From Ruminococcus sp. (GTDB lineage Bacteria; Bacillota; Clostridia; Oscillospirales; Ruminococcaceae), in assembly GCF_017464355.1 (NCBI RefSeq), contig NZ_JAFUAG010000030.1, forward strand, positions 39,510 through 103,509: DNA of 64,000 bases, written 5' to 3'. The position numbers and the translations under genes were made by a program. The notes beneath the pieces were generated by a model. It searched no databases. It was not told the origin of the DNA and saw only the letters and a list, made by a program, of their open reading frames with translations. This document shows, in pieces, positions 16,589 to 25,652 of this stretch; positions within the stretch are counted from its first letter, which is position 1, and every line of letters begins with the position of its first letter.

Positions 16589-17509
16589 ATGATAACATCG
16601 TGGAATGTTAATCAGTTTTTGAGAACGAGGAACTGGACAGAGTTTGACGAGGAAGCCCTTAAAAAGTCTGGCAAGAGCGATGAAGAAATACAAGAAATAC
16701 GCCGAGAAAAAGAAAATATTCAAAATGAGTGTTCAAAAGAGATCAAGTGTCTTATCAAAAAAAGATATGCAGCAAAAGAACAAGACTTGATTTTTTTGCA
16801 TGAAGTACCAAATGATCTTGCTTGGAAAATACAAGAGAATGTCAACAGGTGGCTGGACTTGAACGATAATAAATATGAATGCCTTTTGCCGTATAAAACA
16901 GCCCCAAAAACGCATTTTCAAACTCTGGCAATATTCATGGAAGGTAAATATGAATATAATGAAACATATACGAATAATGTTGAAATAAAATTCGCCTTTA
17001 ATGGAACAGGCTTTAGAAACAGGATACTTGCACTAAACCCCAAAAATAAAAAATCGGAAATCATATGCGGTGTCCATGTTCCTCCTGATGAGAAAGAATG
17101 TCCCGTTTATTATGAGAGCCTTATTGGTCTTCATAATAAGTTTAAAGAGGCTAAAGCAAAAACGATATACTATATAGGCGACTTCAACGCTTTTTTGCCA
17201 AATAAGATCAACAAACGCAAAATGCATGATCTGATGGCATTGGGTCTGGAGGATTATTGGTTAGCGACAGGCAATAGTAATAATTCTCCCACACATTTAT
17301 TTGGCGAAAGAATCGATTATGTATTGGCATATAGAAATAGTCGTTTCAAAAACTTGGAAGACTATCAGAAATATTTCAATAAATATGAAATGACCGTTGA
17401 CCCGAAGGATATAGCGGACAAGGGCAATAGAAAAGAGTCCTTGCTCTCCGACCATTCCGCGATAATACTTAAAGAACGTACACCCGAAATGAAAAAGACA
17501 GGTGATTGA
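16589..17509 (+). CDS. Endonuclease/exonuclease/phosphatase (EEP) family protein, AT-rich
   Basis: 306 aa. EEP-fold motifs are in order: SWNVNQF (metal-site Asn), DLIFLHEVP (Glu), IGDFNAF (Asp/Asn), ERIDYVL and, near the end, LSDHSAII (His). These fit a Mg-dependent DNase I-like phosphodiesterase. There is no signal peptide, so it acts inside the cell. Base use is clearly more AT-rich than in malic enzyme and nadA on either side, suggesting transfer. It starts 3 bp after malic enzyme and its end abuts the nadA start, so it probably shares their transcript. Substrate unknown. Confidence 0.82.
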   Translation: MITSWNVNQFLRTRNWTEFDEEALKKSGKSDEEIQEIRREKENIQNECSKEIKCLIKKRYAAKEQDLIFLHEVPNDLAWKIQENVNRWLDLNDNKYECLLPYKTAPKTHFQTLAIFMEGKYEYNETYTNNVEIKFAFNGTGFRNRILALNPKNKKSEIICGVHVPPDEKECPVYYESLIGLHNKFKEAKAKTIYYIGDFNAFLPNKINKRKMHDLMALGLEDYWLATGNSNNSPTHLFGERIDYVLAYRNSRFKNLEDYQKYFNKYEMTVDPKDIADKGNRKESLLSDHSAIILKERTPEMKKTGD

Positions 17510-17510
17510 T

Positions 17511-18443
17511 ATGATTAGAGATATTCAGGACGAGATACTCAGGCTGAAAAAGGAATATAACATATGCATACTTGCCCACAGCTATCAGGCGGCGGAGATA
17601 ATCGAGGTCGCTGATATAACGGGCGACAGCTACAAGCTGAGCGTTGAGGCGGCAAAGGTGCAGAACAGGAACATACTCATGTGCGGGGTACACTTTATGG
17701 CAGAAACTGCCAAAATGCTCTCCCCTGACAAGCGGGTATTTCTGGCACACAAGGACGCAGGCTGTCCCATGGCTGAGCAGATGGAGCCCGAGATGATACA
17801 GGCGCTGAAAGACAAGGAGCCTGACCGCAAGGTGGTATGCTACATAAACACCACAGCTGCCCTAAAGACCGTATGCGATGTGTGCGTCACATCATCTTCC
17901 GCCCTTAAGATAGTGAAGAACATGGAAGCGCAGAAGATACTTTTTATCCCCGATATAAACCTTGGCACCTTTGTAAAAGACGCCTGTCCCGATAAGGACG
18001 TTATGCTGCTCAACGGCGGCTGTCCCGTACACGCGGCCATAACCGAGGCTGAGGTCGAGGAAGCGAAGAAGGCTCACCCGAATGCACTGCTGCTGGTACA
18101 CCCTGAGTGCAGGCCTGCGGTAACAAGGCAGGCGGACTATGCGGGTTCGACCTCGGGCATAATGGAATATGCGGCTAAGAGTGACGCTAAGGAATTCATC
18201 ATCGGTACAGAGGTATCTATCAGGGAGCATTTGCAGTACAAATATCCCGAGAAGAGATTTTACGACCTGTCGAAGCGGCTTATCTGCCAGAACATGAAAG
18301 CCACCACCCTTATGGACGTATACAACACTGTAAAGGCCATAGGCGGCGACAAGGCATATGAAGCGGCTGAGATAGAAATGGACGATGAGCTGATAGCTAA
18401 AGCAAAGGTCTGCATTGATGAGATGATAAGGCTGGGCGGCTGA
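17511..18443 (+). CDS. nadA: Quinolinate synthase A
   Basis: 310 aa. NadA condenses iminoaspartate with dihydroxyacetone phosphate to quinolinate, using a [4Fe-4S] cluster. Signatures: HSYQAAEI with DITGDS, MCGVHFMAETAK, DAGCPMAEQ, CVTSSSAL, PDINLG, NGGCPVH, HPECRPAV, GSTSGIM and IGTEVSI, including the three cluster Cys. The ATG at 17511 has an AGGTG 6 bases upstream; a GTG at 17502 inside the previous gene is the alternative. nadB and nadC are not adjacent. Confidence 0.97.
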   Translation: MIRDIQDEILRLKKEYNICILAHSYQAAEIIEVADITGDSYKLSVEAAKVQNRNILMCGVHFMAETAKMLSPDKRVFLAHKDAGCPMAEQMEPEMIQALKDKEPDRKVVCYINTTAALKTVCDVCVTSSSALKIVKNMEAQKILFIPDINLGTFVKDACPDKDVMLLNGGCPVHAAITEAEVEEAKKAHPNALLLVHPECRPAVTRQADYAGSTSGIMEYAAKSDAKEFIIGTEVSIREHLQYKYPEKRFYDLSKRLICQNMKATTLMDVYNTVKAIGGDKAYEAAEIEMDDELIAKAKVCIDEMIRLGG

Positions 18444-18454
18444 CGCCCTCTGAC

Positions 18455-18776
18455 AAAAAAACAGCGGCTGCCTGTTATGGCGGTTCTCATAAAGAAGCTT
18501 ATGTATTTATTGGGGGAAACCTTTCTGAAGAAAGGTTGTCCCCCAAGCCCCTTTCCAAAGACTTTTATATTTGGGGGCGAAAGGGTGCTGTACTATCGGA
18601 GTATGGCAGATATCCGAACACTGCGTTCTATCGCAGAATGGCACCCTTTCGCCCCCAAACGTAAAAAGTTTTAGGAAGGGGGTCTGGGGGATAACCCTTT
18701 TTCAAAAGGTTTTCCCCCAGAAGAACATATAAGCTTCTTTATGAGAACTACCCATAACGGGCGGCCGCTGTTTTTG
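18455..18776. repeat. ~320-bp palindromic (MITE-like) element
   Basis: Two long imperfect inverted arms of ~130 bp, running from AAAAACAGCGGCTGCC at the left to the GGCGGCCGCTGTTTTT region at the right. Both arms contain TCTCATAAAGAAGCTTAT, GGGGGAAA and TTTGGGGGCGAAAGGGTGC modules. It has no coding capacity and fills the gap between convergent genes; its outer stem with T-runs can act as a terminator both ways. Confidence 0.85.
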
Positions 18777-18783
18777 TTTGTTC

Positions 18784-20001
18784 TTACTGTATCTCGTTCT
18801 TGTCGCCCTCATCTGAAAGGGTAACATCTTCGCCGTATATGGTGGCAAAGTCATCTCTCATGGACACGGTATAGAAGCCCAGCTCATCGCAGGTGGTCTT
18901 AAGCTTTTCTGCGGTTTCGGGCTTGCCGTATTCACGCTCGGTATCATCGCACAGCAGCAGATATGCTCTGCCCTCGTATTTATCGTTCAGGGTGACATAT
19001 TCCGCCATGGAAAGGTCGCCTGAACTGTTGCCCAGCGCCAGCACGGGCACCATGCCTATCTCCTGGGCGATAACTGCTACCTTGTTCATCTTGAGGTTCT
19101 TGGTGATATACTCACCGCCGAAGACTACTTCGTCATCGGGCCGGTACATATAGTCAAGGCCGTCGGTATCGCCCTGACCCTCTGCCACCATGGTGGTATC
19201 TGTGCCTATGACATGGTTTGCGGGTATGCCGAACATTTCCTCACATATAGCACGCACCAGTGTTCTGTCGGTACCGCTTACCACATAGAAGGTGAAGCCG
19301 TTTGCTTCAAGATAATCCACCAGCGACTTCATGGGCTTATAGTAAGCGTCGCCCCTGGTCAGGTTCTCAAAGCCGCTTGCTTCGGTCTTAAGGTACTCCT
19401 TGGCATAATCCTTTAGCTCGTCAACAGTCATGCCCTTGTAGGCCTCTGCTGCGAACTTTGCGTGGGTGGTCTCGCAGTTATCGGGGAGCTTGCCTGTTTC
19501 TTCCAGGGACTTCTCCACCTCTCTTGCGAACTCCTTCATATCCTCGGGAGCGTCGTAGGTGTCATCATACAGCGCCCTGTGTACGAAAATGCAGTGGTCG
19601 AAGTAGGTGGGGTAAAGCTCACCGATGAGGGTGCCGTCCAGGTCTGAAACGACTATCCTTTCTTCCTCGGGTATGAACTTATCCGAGTCGGGGTCGGTCA
19701 CGGCTTCAACGTACTCTACCAGCGACTTTGCCACCTCAGAGCCCTCTGTCCAGTATTCCAGAGAAACTGCCTTTTCCTCCTCGGGGGTAGGCTCCTCGTC
19801 CTCGGCGGGGGCTTCGGTCTCAGCGGGCTTTTCCTCGGGGGCGGCGGTGGTGGTCTCGGGTTCTTCCAGGGACACTACCGTGGTAGTTGCAGCCGTTTTT
19901 TCGGTGGATTTTTCCTTAGCGGGCTCCTCCTTGCTGCCGCAGGCTGACATTGAGAACACCAGCACCATAGCGGCTACGGCGGCGAAGATCCTGTTTTTCA
20001 T
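18784..20001 (-). CDS. HAD-superfamily phosphatase lipoprotein
   Basis: 405 aa. A lipoprotein signal ends at SMSAC (Cys21), followed by a ~65-residue Thr/Glu/Pro-rich linker. The catalytic part has HAD motif I VVSDLDGTLIG (nucleophile Asp), motif II VVSGTD and motif IV GNSSGDLSM. It is therefore a surface-anchored phosphohydrolase; the substrate is unknown. Its 5' untranslated region of ~150 bases contains a copy of the 98-bp hairpin repeat between promoter and start codon. Confidence 0.9.
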   Translation of the reverse strand: MKNRIFAAVAAMVLVFSMSACGSKEEPAKEKSTEKTAATTTVVSLEEPETTTAAPEEKPAETEAPAEDEEPTPEEEKAVSLEYWTEGSEVAKSLVEYVEAVTDPDSDKFIPEEERIVVSDLDGTLIGELYPTYFDHCIFVHRALYDDTYDAPEDMKEFAREVEKSLEETGKLPDNCETTHAKFAAEAYKGMTVDELKDYAKEYLKTEASGFENLTRGDAYYKPMKSLVDYLEANGFTFYVVSGTDRTLVRAICEEMFGIPANHVIGTDTTMVAEGQGDTDGLDYMYRPDDEVVFGGEYITKNLKMNKVAVIAQEIGMVPVLALGNSSGDLSMAEYVTLNDKYEGRAYLLLCDDTEREYGKPETAEKLKTTCDELGFYTVSMRDDFATIYGEDVTLSDEGDKNEIQ

Positions 20002-20028
20002 ATCATCATTTCCTTTACTTTAGATTTT

Positions 20029-20126
20029 TCCCAATTTTGCAGTGTATTGCTCATGATACAAAAAGGCTGTTTTTCGTATCGTTCCCAAGACTTGGGCAGT
20101 GTGAACGACACACGCCCAAATTGGGA
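20029..20126 (+). repeat. 98-bp hairpin repeat, copy B
   Basis: Same TCCCAATTTTG / CAAATTGGGA ends. The central stem is diverged (TTCCCAAGACTTGGGCAG). It lies inside the leader of the HAD lipoprotein gene. Confidence 0.8.
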
Positions 20127-20155
20127 TCTGATTTTTTCTTGGGACTATAATATTG

Positions 20156-20184
20156 ATTATATCATAAATTTTATGAATTGTCAT
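20156..20184 (-). promoter_or_regulatory. Promoter of the HAD lipoprotein gene
   Basis: On the reverse strand ATGACA (20179-20184), 17 bases, TATAAT (20156-20161), about 155 bases ahead of the start codon. Confidence 0.65.
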
Positions 20185-20237
20185 TAACTAAAGCGACAAA
20201 ATTTTAATATTTTATATTTCGGGGATAAATGATTGAA

Positions 20238-20275
20238 CAAAAAAGCACACCTGCCTGAGCAAGTGTGCTTTATCA
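20238..20275 (-). terminator. Terminator downstream of the dockerin gene
   Basis: AAAGCACAC (20242-20250) pairs with GTGTGCTTT (20263-20271). The reverse strand continues with TTTTG. Confidence 0.75.
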
Positions 20276-20300
20276 TCATATCTCAGAATTATTACTTCAC

Positions 20301-20399
20301 TCCCAATTTTGAAGTGTATTGCTGATGATACAGAATGGCTTTTTTTCGTATTGTTTCCCCCGCCTGCGGCGGGGGAAACAATACACAACCAAATTGGGA
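20301..20399 (+). repeat. 98-bp hairpin repeat, copy C
   Basis: A 99-bp, near-perfect member with a CCCCCGCC TGC GGCGGGGG stem, immediately after the dockerin gene stop. Confidence 0.85.
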
Positions 20400-20400
20400 T

Positions 20401-21624
20401 TTACTTTACCCTGGGCCCATCATTGCCGGGTATCACCTTAAGGCCCTTTACCTGAGCCGCTGTCAGCACAACGTCAGTAACATCTATCTCGCCGTCATTG
20501 TTGGCATCAGCAGCATATGCGCCGTAAGCGGATACTGCCCTGATGTTCTTTACATGGGCTGCGATGATGTTAACGTCGGTAACGTTGACCTCTTCGTCCA
20601 TGTTGGCATCGCCCTTGTAGATAATGCGCCTGAGGGTGTTGGGATATTCCTCTGTGGCAGGAGAAGGTGTCCCGGCCTGGTAGCGGTGTGGATCGCCCTC
20701 ATCGTTGCCGTCGAAATATACCGCTCTCTCAGAGGAGAACTTGGTGCTGCCCATAGCAAAGTATACCTTGCTGTTGTTGTTTACATTTCTCTCGGGATAG
20801 ACCGCGCTGGCACCCAGGTCGCAGTAGTACCACTTCTCATCATCGAGCTTTATCATGTTGAAGGCTTCGTCGTGGCCGTTCCACTTGCCGAGGAAATATG
20901 CGTTTGCCACGTCAGCATAGTTCAGCACCAGCTGGTAAACTCTTGCCAGACCCTCGCTGGTGGCGGTGTGGTTGATGACAGGGCCGTAAATGGAATAATC
21001 CCTGTAATCCGAACTGCCGTCGCCCTTGTAATCGGTCTTGTTGATTATCTTTTCATGTACGCTGTGGGCAAATGCATAATAGGTCATGTATGAGCCCCAG
21101 GCGTCGTCATAGGTCTTCTTGACGTAATTTTCGATGTTCTTCTGTTCCTCAGCCCTTGTGGCGCCCTTAGCCTGAGCTCTCTCAACGGTGTAGATGTACT
21201 TGCCGTCCTCAAAATAAACGTTGCCCGATATCCAGTAAAAAATGGGGTTGTCGTTCCTGAAAATGCGTACTACCTTTTCAGCATCGGACTGGGAGATATC
21301 CAGTTCGCTGAGGGAGATCCTGAGGCCTGTTTCAGCCAGGTCGGTGCCTGCCAGCAGGTTCTCGTCCGTGGAATTCCAGAGCCTTACAGACTCGTCCCAT
21401 ATCTTGTTGTAAAGCGCCCTCATGCTCTTGCCCTTTGCGTCGTTGGAGAACTGGTCGTAGCCCCACCTGCTCGAGCAGTCCAGCAGGAAGTCTGTGCTGT
21501 CCTCTTCTGCAGCGATGGTCTCGGCATTTGCAGCAAAGCTGAAAGCGGGCATCATCTGTGCGGCGGGTGCAGCCAGCATTACAGCTGCGGCAGAGATCGC
21601 GGAGATCTTTTTCATTAAGTTCAT
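20401..21624 (-). CDS. Secreted dockerin protein with transglutaminase-like domain lacking the Cys
   Basis: About 407 aa. A signal peptide with AFSFAANAET near the cleavage site leads into a transglutaminase/protease-like fold. The usual nucleophile position reads TATSEGLA (no Cys), while the His (GHDEAFN) and Asp (WYYCDLG) of the triad remain. The last ~60 residues form a type I dockerin: two Ca-binding repeats starting KGDANMDEEVNVTDV and AADANNDGEIDVTDV. It should be exported and docked to a cohesin scaffold or surface. The start at 21624 (MNLMKK) fits an AAGGATGG site better than the ATG at 21636. Confidence 0.9.
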   Translation of the reverse strand: MNLMKKISAISAAAVMLAAPAAQMMPAFSFAANAETIAAEEDSTDFLLDCSSRWGYDQFSNDAKGKSMRALYNKIWDESVRLWNSTDENLLAGTDLAETGLRISLSELDISQSDAEKVVRIFRNDNPIFYWISGNVYFEDGKYIYTVERAQAKGATRAEEQKNIENYVKKTYDDAWGSYMTYYAFAHSVHEKIINKTDYKGDGSSDYRDYSIYGPVINHTATSEGLARVYQLVLNYADVANAYFLGKWNGHDEAFNMIKLDDEKWYYCDLGASAVYPERNVNNNSKVYFAMGSTKFSSERAVYFDGNDEGDPHRYQAGTPSPATEEYPNTLRRIIYKGDANMDEEVNVTDVNIIAAHVKNIRAVSAYGAYAADANNDGEIDVTDVVLTAAQVKGLKVIPGNDGPRVK

Positions 21625-21734
21625 TTTTTTGTCCATCCTTTTCTTTGTTGAATTTTTTTGTTTTCAGGCGGAGCTTTCCCTTACAGAGGCCACTGACCTG
21701 CCTGCTTAACGGCAAGTCCGTCTTAAACGTTTTA

Positions 21735-21763
21735 ATTATAGCATAATGACCCGTTCGTGTCAA
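21735..21763 (-). promoter_or_regulatory. Consensus promoter of the dockerin gene
   Basis: On the reverse strand TTGACA (21758-21763), 17 bases, TATAAT (21735-21740): a perfect sigma-A promoter. Confidence 0.93.
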
Positions 21764-21862
21764 CGACAAAAGGGATAATGATCTGACAAAAATAGAGCGC
21801 CCCATTTAGACAGAATGTTTAATTCGGTAAATTTTCCTGTTCCCTTTTCTTACAGCCGCCCC

Positions 21863-21890
21863 AAAAAGAAATGCCCGCGGGCATTTCTAC
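21863..21890 (-). terminator. Terminator of the ABC/two-component operon
   Basis: The palindrome GAAATGCCCGCGGGCATTTC (21868-21887) is followed on the reverse strand by TTTTTGG. Confidence 0.85.
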
Positions 21891-21919
21891 TGCTCGGGGC
21901 ATTGTGTATGTTTCTGATA

Positions 21920-23065
21920 TCAGGGTAATATGTACCCGACCAGAGCCGCTTCTATCATCAGGGCTATGGGGAGGATATATTTTCTGGGATTATGTGTCAG
22001 GTCGGCCTCGGTCTTCCAGGTCTTTATGGGATATCTGTTTTCCAGGAACGAAGTGAGGAAAGCGCCCTCAGCCGCGAACACGGGTGCCATGATGATGTAC
22101 CTTATGCCCCCTGTGCCCCCCGCTACGCGGAAAGCTGCCAGGAACAGCCCGAAGCACACAAGGTAAAAGCAGAAGAGCGTCACGCCGAAGGGTATGAAAA
22201 ATCTTTCCGTCTTGGCGGGAAGTGCGTCCAGCTTGCGGTCAAGGCCTCTGTTGGCGCTGACCATAGTTGAAACGGGGGAATTTATGGAGATAGCCGCCAT
22301 GCCCATTCCGCAGGCGAATTTAAGCCCCATATTTTCCGCATTTATAGCGAAGAACACTGCAAACCCGATGATGAACACAGTGGAGAAAATATAGCTTTTG
22401 TGTTCCAGCAGATACCTCCCCAGATAGCGGGGTATGAGCATTGAGGGCTTGCTGTTTTGGCGGACTTTCCTTGCCCTGCCCGCGGCGGGGTCAATGCGGA
22501 AGTTTTCCATTTTAAGCAGAAACAGTGTGCCCGCACAGATGATATCCGCAGCACCCAGGGCTATGACAGCGGCCTTGCCATGGGGAAGCAAAAATGCCAT
22601 AGCCACCCCCGCGGCCACATACAGCGCCGAGATGAACGGCCTTTTCTTAAAGTTCCCGAAAGCGGCCATCCCACCGAAAACGGCATACAAAAAGGCCAGC
22701 AGGAAAAGCACCCACCGATAAGTGTTCATTTTGGTGAACGAGAAGAAAAGCACAGCCAGCAGTGATACCTTTGAGGTCAGTATATAAGCCCCCATGACCG
22801 CCGTGTATTCCCCGAGGGTGCGGCGCTCATCGCAGGGCATGGCAAAAAGCCCCCGCAGCAGCTTTGCGTTATCGGCAGAACCCAGGGACTGTATGACCAG
22901 TGTGCCCGAAAAGACTATGACCGTCAGCACCAGCACTTTTTCCGAAAGGGGTATCTGCTTGCCTATGGAATAAAGCCCGTAGGCTATAAATACCGAGATG
23001 AACAGGTTTTTCAGGGCGCTGCTGTAATTTTCACCCAGCAGCTTGCGGGACAGCATTTTAAACAT
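21920..23065 (-). CDS. ABC-type transporter permease (ABC-2-like)
   Basis: 381 aa with about ten hydrophobic segments and basic loops; no enzyme motif. Its start overlaps the end of the ABC ATPase gene by 8 bp, which marks it as the membrane partner. It is the last gene of the reverse-strand module running from 29.3 kb. A lantibiotic or peptide export role is plausible from the Bce-like neighbours, but the substrate is not shown. Confidence 0.85.
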   Translation of the reverse strand: MFKMLSRKLLGENYSSALKNLFISVFIAYGLYSIGKQIPLSEKVLVLTVIVFSGTLVIQSLGSADNAKLLRGLFAMPCDERRTLGEYTAVMGAYILTSKVSLLAVLFFSFTKMNTYRWVLFLLAFLYAVFGGMAAFGNFKKRPFISALYVAAGVAMAFLLPHGKAAVIALGAADIICAGTLFLLKMENFRIDPAAGRARKVRQNSKPSMLIPRYLGRYLLEHKSYIFSTVFIIGFAVFFAINAENMGLKFACGMGMAAISINSPVSTMVSANRGLDRKLDALPAKTERFFIPFGVTLFCFYLVCFGLFLAAFRVAGGTGGIRYIIMAPVFAAEGAFLTSFLENRYPIKTWKTEADLTHNPRKYILPIALMIEAALVGYILP

Positions 23066-23777
23066 CTTTCACCACGTCCTCTTTTTCAAGGGAAGCCCTG
23101 ATATTTTCGGCAGTTATATCGCTGCCCGAATAAGTCTTTGCGATAACGCCGTTTTCCAGCACCAGCACCTTGTCCGAGGTCAGGGTGACGCTTTCCAGTA
23201 TATGGGAAGAAAACAGCACCGTACCGAACTCCTTATATCCTGCTATGAGTGCATAGAGGGCTTCGGTGCTGTTGAAGTCCAGGCCGTTGACAGGTTCGTC
23301 CAGCAGCAGCAGGGGCAGCTTAAGGGCGAAGCCCGTGATGAGGTAAGCCTTTCTGCGGTTGCCCAGGGAGAGGTCTTTTATGAGAGTGCCCCGATACTCC
23401 CCGAAGCCGAATTTTTCCACCAGCCCGTCGATATATGCCTTATCCGGGGTCTTGCCGTAGCAGCCGAATACATAGGTCACATACTCATCGAAGGAGAAAT
23501 ACCCGAAAGACTCATCTTCCGAGAATACGATATATCTCTGCGCCTTGAAGTTTTTGTCCTTAAAGTCAAGGTCGCTGCCGTCAAATCTCTTTGCCGTGCA
23601 GGAGAAGCCTTCGTGCAGGCCGCAGAGGACGTTCATAAGGGTGGTCTTGCCAGCGCCGTTAAGGCCTATAAGTCCCACGACGCTGTGTTCGTCCAGTTCA
23701 AGGTCAAGTCCTTTGAGGACTTGTTTCTTGGGGTCATACCAGGCTTTCAGTTCAGCCAGTTCAAGCAGCTTTGCCAT
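23058..23777 (-). CDS. ABC transporter ATP-binding protein
   Basis: 239 aa. Walker A GLNGAGKTT, the signature region LSLGNRRKAYL (variant of LSGGQ) and Walker B LLLLDEPVNGLD are all present, followed by a switch His (SSHILE). It pairs with the overlapping permease gene. It lies 9 bp downstream of a 52-aa membrane protein gene and in one strand run with a histidine kinase and response regulator. Confidence 0.95.
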   Translation of the reverse strand: MAKLLELAELKAWYDPKKQVLKGLDLELDEHSVVGLIGLNGAGKTTLMNVLCGLHEGFSCTAKRFDGSDLDFKDKNFKAQRYIVFSEDESFGYFSFDEYVTYVFGCYGKTPDKAYIDGLVEKFGFGEYRGTLIKDLSLGNRRKAYLITGFALKLPLLLLDEPVNGLDFNSTEALYALIAGYKEFGTVLFSSHILESVTLTSDKVLVLENGVIAKTYSGSDITAENIRASLEKEDVVKDV

Positions 23778-23786
23778 GATATCACC

Positions 23787-23945
23787 TTACATTTTTTTCA
23801 TCATAGAGAATGAGCTGAACCCAAAGGCAGCGCCTGCCGCCAGCGAGATGACACCCTCAGCTGTCTGTCCTCTGACCAGTGCCACAATACCTACAACTAC
23901 CCATATAACTGCTACGATCGCCCTGATAATGATATGTCTGTTCAT
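23787..23945 (-). CDS. 52-aa membrane protein
   Basis: From the ATG at 23945, preceded by AAGGAGATATC; the longer open frame lacks a site. It has two hydrophobic helices (AIVAVIWVVVGIVALV and GVISLAAGAAFGF) joined by RGQTAE. Small proteins of this kind often accompany ABC exporters. It sits between the sensor kinase and the ABC ATPase genes. Function unknown. Confidence 0.75.
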   Translation of the reverse strand: MNRHIIIRAIVAVIWVVVGIVALVRGQTAEGVISLAAGAAFGFSSFSMMKKM

Positions 23946-23997
23946 GATGATATCTCCTTTTTTTGAAAGTTCTTTATATTTTACGGATATCTGCTTT

Positions 23998-24978
23998 TTA
24001 CATCGCATATATCTTTACCCTGAATTTAGTGCCCCTGCCCTTTTCGCTTTCAACTTCAATGATACCGCTGTGGGCACTTATTATATTCTTCGCCAGCGCC
24101 AGCCCTATGCCAACGCTCTGGGGCGAGGAATTGTCTGCTTTATAAAATCGCTCAAATATGTGCGGAAGATCCTTTTCGCTTATACCGCTGCCGTTGTCCT
24201 CTATGGTAAGCTCGGTACACAGGTTGTTCTCTGTGCCTGTCACCCGTACATAGCCGCCCTCGTCCGTATGCTCGATACAGTTCTTGATGACGTTCATCAA
24301 AGCCTCCCGCAGCCAGTGCCTGTCGGCCTTTAATTCGGTGTCGGGTACTTTTACCTCCAGTGATACGCCCTTGACCTCCGCCATTATCTCCAGCGAAGAC
24401 CGTATGTCTTCCATGAGCCCGCCTATGTTCACATCATCGAGCTTCATTTTCAGCACGCCCGCTTCAAGCTGCGAGAGCGTCAGCAGGTTGCGTATCAGCC
24501 AGGTTATCCGCCCCACCTGGGAGTCTATCTTCTCGGCATACTGAAGCCGTTTGTCCTCTTCCAGGTCAGGCTGTTCCAGCAGCTCGGTCATGAGCTGTAT
24601 GGCCGTCAGGGGGGTCTTTATCTGGTGGGATATGTCAGACAGCATATCCGACATATACTCTTTCTGATTTTTCTCGGCGGAATACTGCTCTCTCAGAAGA
24701 GCCACCACCTTGTATATCTCGCTTTGCAGTATGCCCGTCAGCCCCTCATCGGAGCATTCGGGGGCGGAAAGAGTAAGGTCGTCCTGCACACGGGTGATGT
24801 AGTCGATAAGCTCCGTCAGCCTGCGCTTGCGGCGGATATCCGTGACTATGCCCTCCCCCACGAGGAAAGCCCCCAGCCCCCCGAGGACTATGCAGCAGCC
24901 CACAGGTGTGTGCAGTATCAGGCACAGCACCGCCGCCGCTGCAGCGGCACCTATCCGTACATAGCTTCGTGTACTCAT
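23998..24978 (-). CDS. Intramembrane-sensing histidine kinase (BceS-like)
   Basis: 326 aa. Two N-terminal helices (residues ~8-22 and ~28-42) are joined by only a few residues, the layout of intramembrane-sensing kinases, which get their signal from a partner ABC transporter. The H-box is SDISHQIKTPLTA (His118); the ATPase domain has NVIKNCIEH, DNGSGIS and GIGLALAKNI. The start overlaps the response regulator stop by 4 bp. Together with the BceAB-like transporter upstream it forms a peptide-antibiotic detection module. Confidence 0.93.
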   Translation of the reverse strand: MSTRSYVRIGAAAAAAVLCLILHTPVGCCIVLGGLGAFLVGEGIVTDIRRKRRLTELIDYITRVQDDLTLSAPECSDEGLTGILQSEIYKVVALLREQYSAEKNQKEYMSDMLSDISHQIKTPLTAIQLMTELLEQPDLEEDKRLQYAEKIDSQVGRITWLIRNLLTLSQLEAGVLKMKLDDVNIGGLMEDIRSSLEIMAEVKGVSLEVKVPDTELKADRHWLREALMNVIKNCIEHTDEGGYVRVTGTENNLCTELTIEDNGSGISEKDLPHIFERFYKADNSSPQSVGIGLALAKNIISAHSGIIEVESEKGRGTKFRVKIYAM

Positions 24979-25637
24979 TTCAGCCTGTACCCCAGCCCGC
25001 GGACGGTCTGTATGACCTCGTCGCCGTCTTCCAGCTTTTCACGCAGGCGCTTCACATATACCGTCAAGGTGTTGTCGGTGACGTAATCACCTGCCACGTC
25101 CCAGATATTGTGCAGCAGCTGCTGGCGGGAAAGCACTGCCCCGCGGTTGTTTATGAATATCAACAGCAGCTTGTATTCCATGGCGGTAAGTATTATCTCC
25201 GTGCCGCCGCGGAAGACCTTGCCTGTGCGTATATTCACATCATTGCTGCCCACCTTTACCACATCTTCGCTTTCGGTCCTGCGGCCTGTGCGGCGCAGGA
25301 CAGCCTTTATCCTCGCCATAAGCTCCCGCATACGGAAGGGCTTTGCTATGTAGTCATCAGCACCGTTTTCCAGTGCCAGGACAGTGTGCAGCTCATCATC
25401 GCAGGCCGTCAGGAAGATGACGGGGGTATCGCCCCGCTTGCGTATCTCGGCGCAGACATCATAGCCTGTGCCGTCGGGGAGCATAACATCTAATATACAG
25501 ATATCATAATCATCATTCAAAAGGCTTTTTGCTTCCGCCACAGAGGACGCAGCGTTGAAGCTGCAGCCCTCGGAGGTAAGGGCAAGCTTAAGCCCCTCCT
25601 GAATGATAGGGTCATCTTCGACCAGAAGTATCTTCAT
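24975..25637 (-). CDS. OmpR-family response regulator (BceR-like)
   Basis: 220 aa. Receiver domain with VEDD, phospho-acceptor D50 (CILDVMLPDG), the Thr (FLTA) and Lys (AKPF); C-terminal winged helix with ...TVRGLGYRLK. It is the partner of the overlapping kinase. Its likely target is the TGACA-N4-TGTCA palindrome ahead of the bceA-like gene at 29.3 kb. Confidence 0.95.
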   Translation of the reverse strand: MKILLVEDDPIIQEGLKLALTSEGCSFNAASSVAEAKSLLNDDYDICILDVMLPDGTGYDVCAEIRKRGDTPVIFLTACDDELHTVLALENGADDYIAKPFRMRELMARIKAVLRRTGRRTESEDVVKVGSNDVNIRTGKVFRGGTEIILTAMEYKLLLIFINNRGAVLSRQQLLHNIWDVAGDYVTDNTLTVYVKRLREKLEDGDEVIQTVRGLGYRLK

Positions 25638-25652
25638 AATAACACCGTCCGG

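Noticed and set aside
20335-21093. 252-codon plus-strand frame opposite the dockerin gene
   Set aside because: Antisense; begins inside the hairpin repeat.
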